Below are positions 6,262 through 7,520 of a DNA stretch of 7,520 bases, piece by piece; within the stretch, counting starts at the first letter, position 1, and each line of letters opens with the position of its first letter. A program made the position numbers and the translations under genes. Below the pieces are notes generated by a model that had not been told where the DNA came from, did not search any database, and saw only the letters and a program-made list of their open reading frames with translations. This DNA comes from Anaerolineales bacterium (GTDB taxonomy: Bacteria; Chloroflexota; Anaerolineae; Anaerolineales; DRMV01). The stretch covers positions 1-7,520 of the forward strand of contig WFUL01000080.1 in NCBI GenBank assembly GCA_015484985.1, read 5' to 3'.

Positions 6262-7520
6262 TCAGCGTACGAGTTGTTCTGCTTTCCAAAGCACGTCCAT
6301 GGCTTCCTTCAAGCGACCGGCCCGAGAGCAGGCGTCACTCAGGAGCATAAGAAGTTCTACGCTCAAGGGATGTTCGTACTGGGCCTTGTAGAGGTCCTCA
6401 ATCACCATATCGAGGTATCGTTTCTTCCGCATGATTTTGCGATACAGGGACAGCGCGCGCTCCAGGTCGTTCTGGTGCAGAGCCTCGCGTGCTTCACGGA
6501 GCATTTGGCCTTCGGGTGTATCGGGCAAATCTGTTGGCTCTGGAGCGGAGATGCGTGGTGCCGTGGGCTCTATAGGGGCTCCCGGTATGGGTTCTGCCAC
6601 GGCCCCCGGGGTTTCTTGCGCGGCCTCTTTCTCGCGTTCCTGTTCCAGTGTTTTCAACCATGACTCCACCATCTGAGGGTCCAGAGGCGCGGTTTCCTCG
6701 ACGGACGTCTTCTCGTCCGGCACCTGTTCTTGGGAACGCGGTTCCGTCCGAGGGGTTTCTGAAACCGGGGCGATTGGTGGAGCCGTCTGTTTTTCAGGCT
6801 CCTCGGTTGCGACCTCAGCGACGGGTATCGTCGAGGGTTCAGCTGGCGCGGCTTCGGGGGTAGAGGTGCCGGCGGTGGAGGTCTCCAGGTCTTCCACGTA
6901 CTCCCACTCAGGGATTTCGGTTTCGGTCACTACCTCACCCTCTTCTTCCTCAACCAACCGCAGCCAGGCCGGGATTTCCTCTTCTTCCTCGGGGGATGCA
7001 GGTTCTTCTGGGAGTTCCGCCTGGGCAGGCACCGCCTCTTCCACCGGTGCTTCCATCTCGGTAGTCTCCTCGGCCACTTCCGCCGCGACTACCGAGGGCT
7101 CGGCCGGGCGAATTTCGGCTTCAGGTTCCTTTGACGGTACCGAGACAGGCATGCCTTCCAGGATTTCAGGCTCTTCTTGGACGGGTTCCTCGGATGGCAC
7201 GTCCTTGGCGATGGGGGCTGGAGGTGGGGTTTCCGGCACCTTGGGACGTTCTTCAGGCCGGGTGATGAGTTCCTCCTCGGGGACCCCGTGCTTGGCCGCC
7301 AGATTCTCCAGCCAGGCCAAGGTGGCATCCTCATCCTCCAGCGAAGGGAACCCTTCTTCCTGGGCCGGGGCCCAGGGTGTGGTTTCGGATGCAAGGGTCT
7401 CCGGAGATTCAAAGGCGGGTTCGGCTTCGGCCTGAGGTGTGGGAGGTTCCGGCTGGAGGGGCTCGGGTTCCGGAATCGAGGTCGGTTCTTCGAATTCCGG
7501 CCAGCCTTTTCGTTCCACCG
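6262..7520 (-). CDS. Acidic Pro/Glu-rich protein with C-terminal TPR-like domain, N-terminus outside window
   Basis: The frame is open to the right edge, so the start is missing; a GTG at 7518 is probably internal. About 418 residues are visible. The first 330 or so are low-complexity, rich in Glu, Pro, Ala and Thr and strongly acidic, with short Trp motifs at intervals: LAWLENLAAKHGVPEEEL, IPAWLRLVEEEE, IPEWEYVED and VESWLKTLEQE. The last 85 residues are helical and TPR-like: LREAREALHQNDLERALSLYRKIM, then SVELLMLLSDACSRAGRLKEAMDVLWKAEQ. Proteins of this build, with Trp-Leu motifs, acidic linkers and TPR units, are familiar to me from Chloroflexota genomes, usually annotated only as TPR proteins. 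I see no catalytic motif. It probably acts as a scaffold or adaptor, which is inference. The stop at 6262 is followed almost at once by the glycosyltransferase, so the two are probably co-transcribed. Confidence 0.82.
   Translation of the reverse strand, partial: VERKGWPEFEEPTSIPEPEPLQPEPPTPQAEAEPAFESPETLASETTPWAPAQEEGFPSLEDEDATLAWLENLAAKHGVPEEELITRPEERPKVPETPPPAPIAKDVPSEEPVQEEPEILEGMPVSVPSKEPEAEIRPAEPSVVAAEVAEETTEMEAPVEEAVPAQAELPEEPASPEEEEEIPAWLRLVEEEEGEVVTETEIPEWEYVEDLETSTAGTSTPEAAPAEPSTIPVAEVATEEPEKQTAPPIAPVSETPRTEPRSQEQVPDEKTSVEETAPLDPQMVESWLKTLEQEREKEAAQETPGAVAEPIPGAPIEPTAPRISAPEPTDLPDTPEGQMLREAREALHQNDLERALSLYRKIMRKKRYLDMVIEDLYKAQYEHPLSVELLMLLSDACSRAGRLKEAMDVLWKAEQLVR

Noticed and set aside
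6866..7435. 189-aa Ser/Gly-rich plus-strand frame
   Set aside because: It is the complement of Glu/Pro-rich codons in the acidic TPR protein; the Ser-rich composition follows directly from that.

Overview
The window is GC-rich and almost every protein gene lies on the minus strand, so the map reads from right to left. The gatCA pair, the GT-C type membrane glycosyltransferase and an acidic protein with 'AWLE-LAAKHG' motifs and a TPR-like tail together suggest a bacterium of the Chloroflexota (Anaerolineae or relatives). This is an inference from protein style, not a phylogenetic result. GatA and GatC imply that Gln-tRNA(Gln) and/or Asn-tRNA(Asn) are made by transamidation; gatB is not in the window.

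Layout from right to left. Positions 7520-6262 hold the C-terminal part of a long acidic, Pro/Glu-rich protein ending in a TPR-like helical domain (N-terminus outside the window). It is followed closely by a polytopic GT-C/PMT-like glycosyltransferase (about 6247-4646). The last codons of that gene overlap, on the opposite strand, a small bacterial signal recognition particle RNA gene (ffs, plus strand, about 4580-4693). The RNA has its own TTGACA-N17-TATGCT promoter and is the only plus-strand gene I can support. Between ffs and the next minus-strand operon lies a spacer of about 300 bp with a perfect 27-bp inverted repeat around a 3-nt loop.

The second minus-strand block starts at a TATAAT box (4307-4312). 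It holds four tightly packed genes, most with a clear GGGAGG-type ribosome binding site: a 55-aa single-pass membrane protein of unknown function, gatC, gatA, and a very large membrane protein that runs off the left edge (725 codons seen). That last protein has a soluble helical N-terminal domain, a charged Pro/Glu-rich linker and then many membrane segments.

The less obvious content lies in the non-coding part: the SRP RNA, its antisense overlap with a protein gene, and the long hairpin between two divergent promoters. I see no CRISPR array, transposase, tRNA or rRNA, and no evidence of a defence system.
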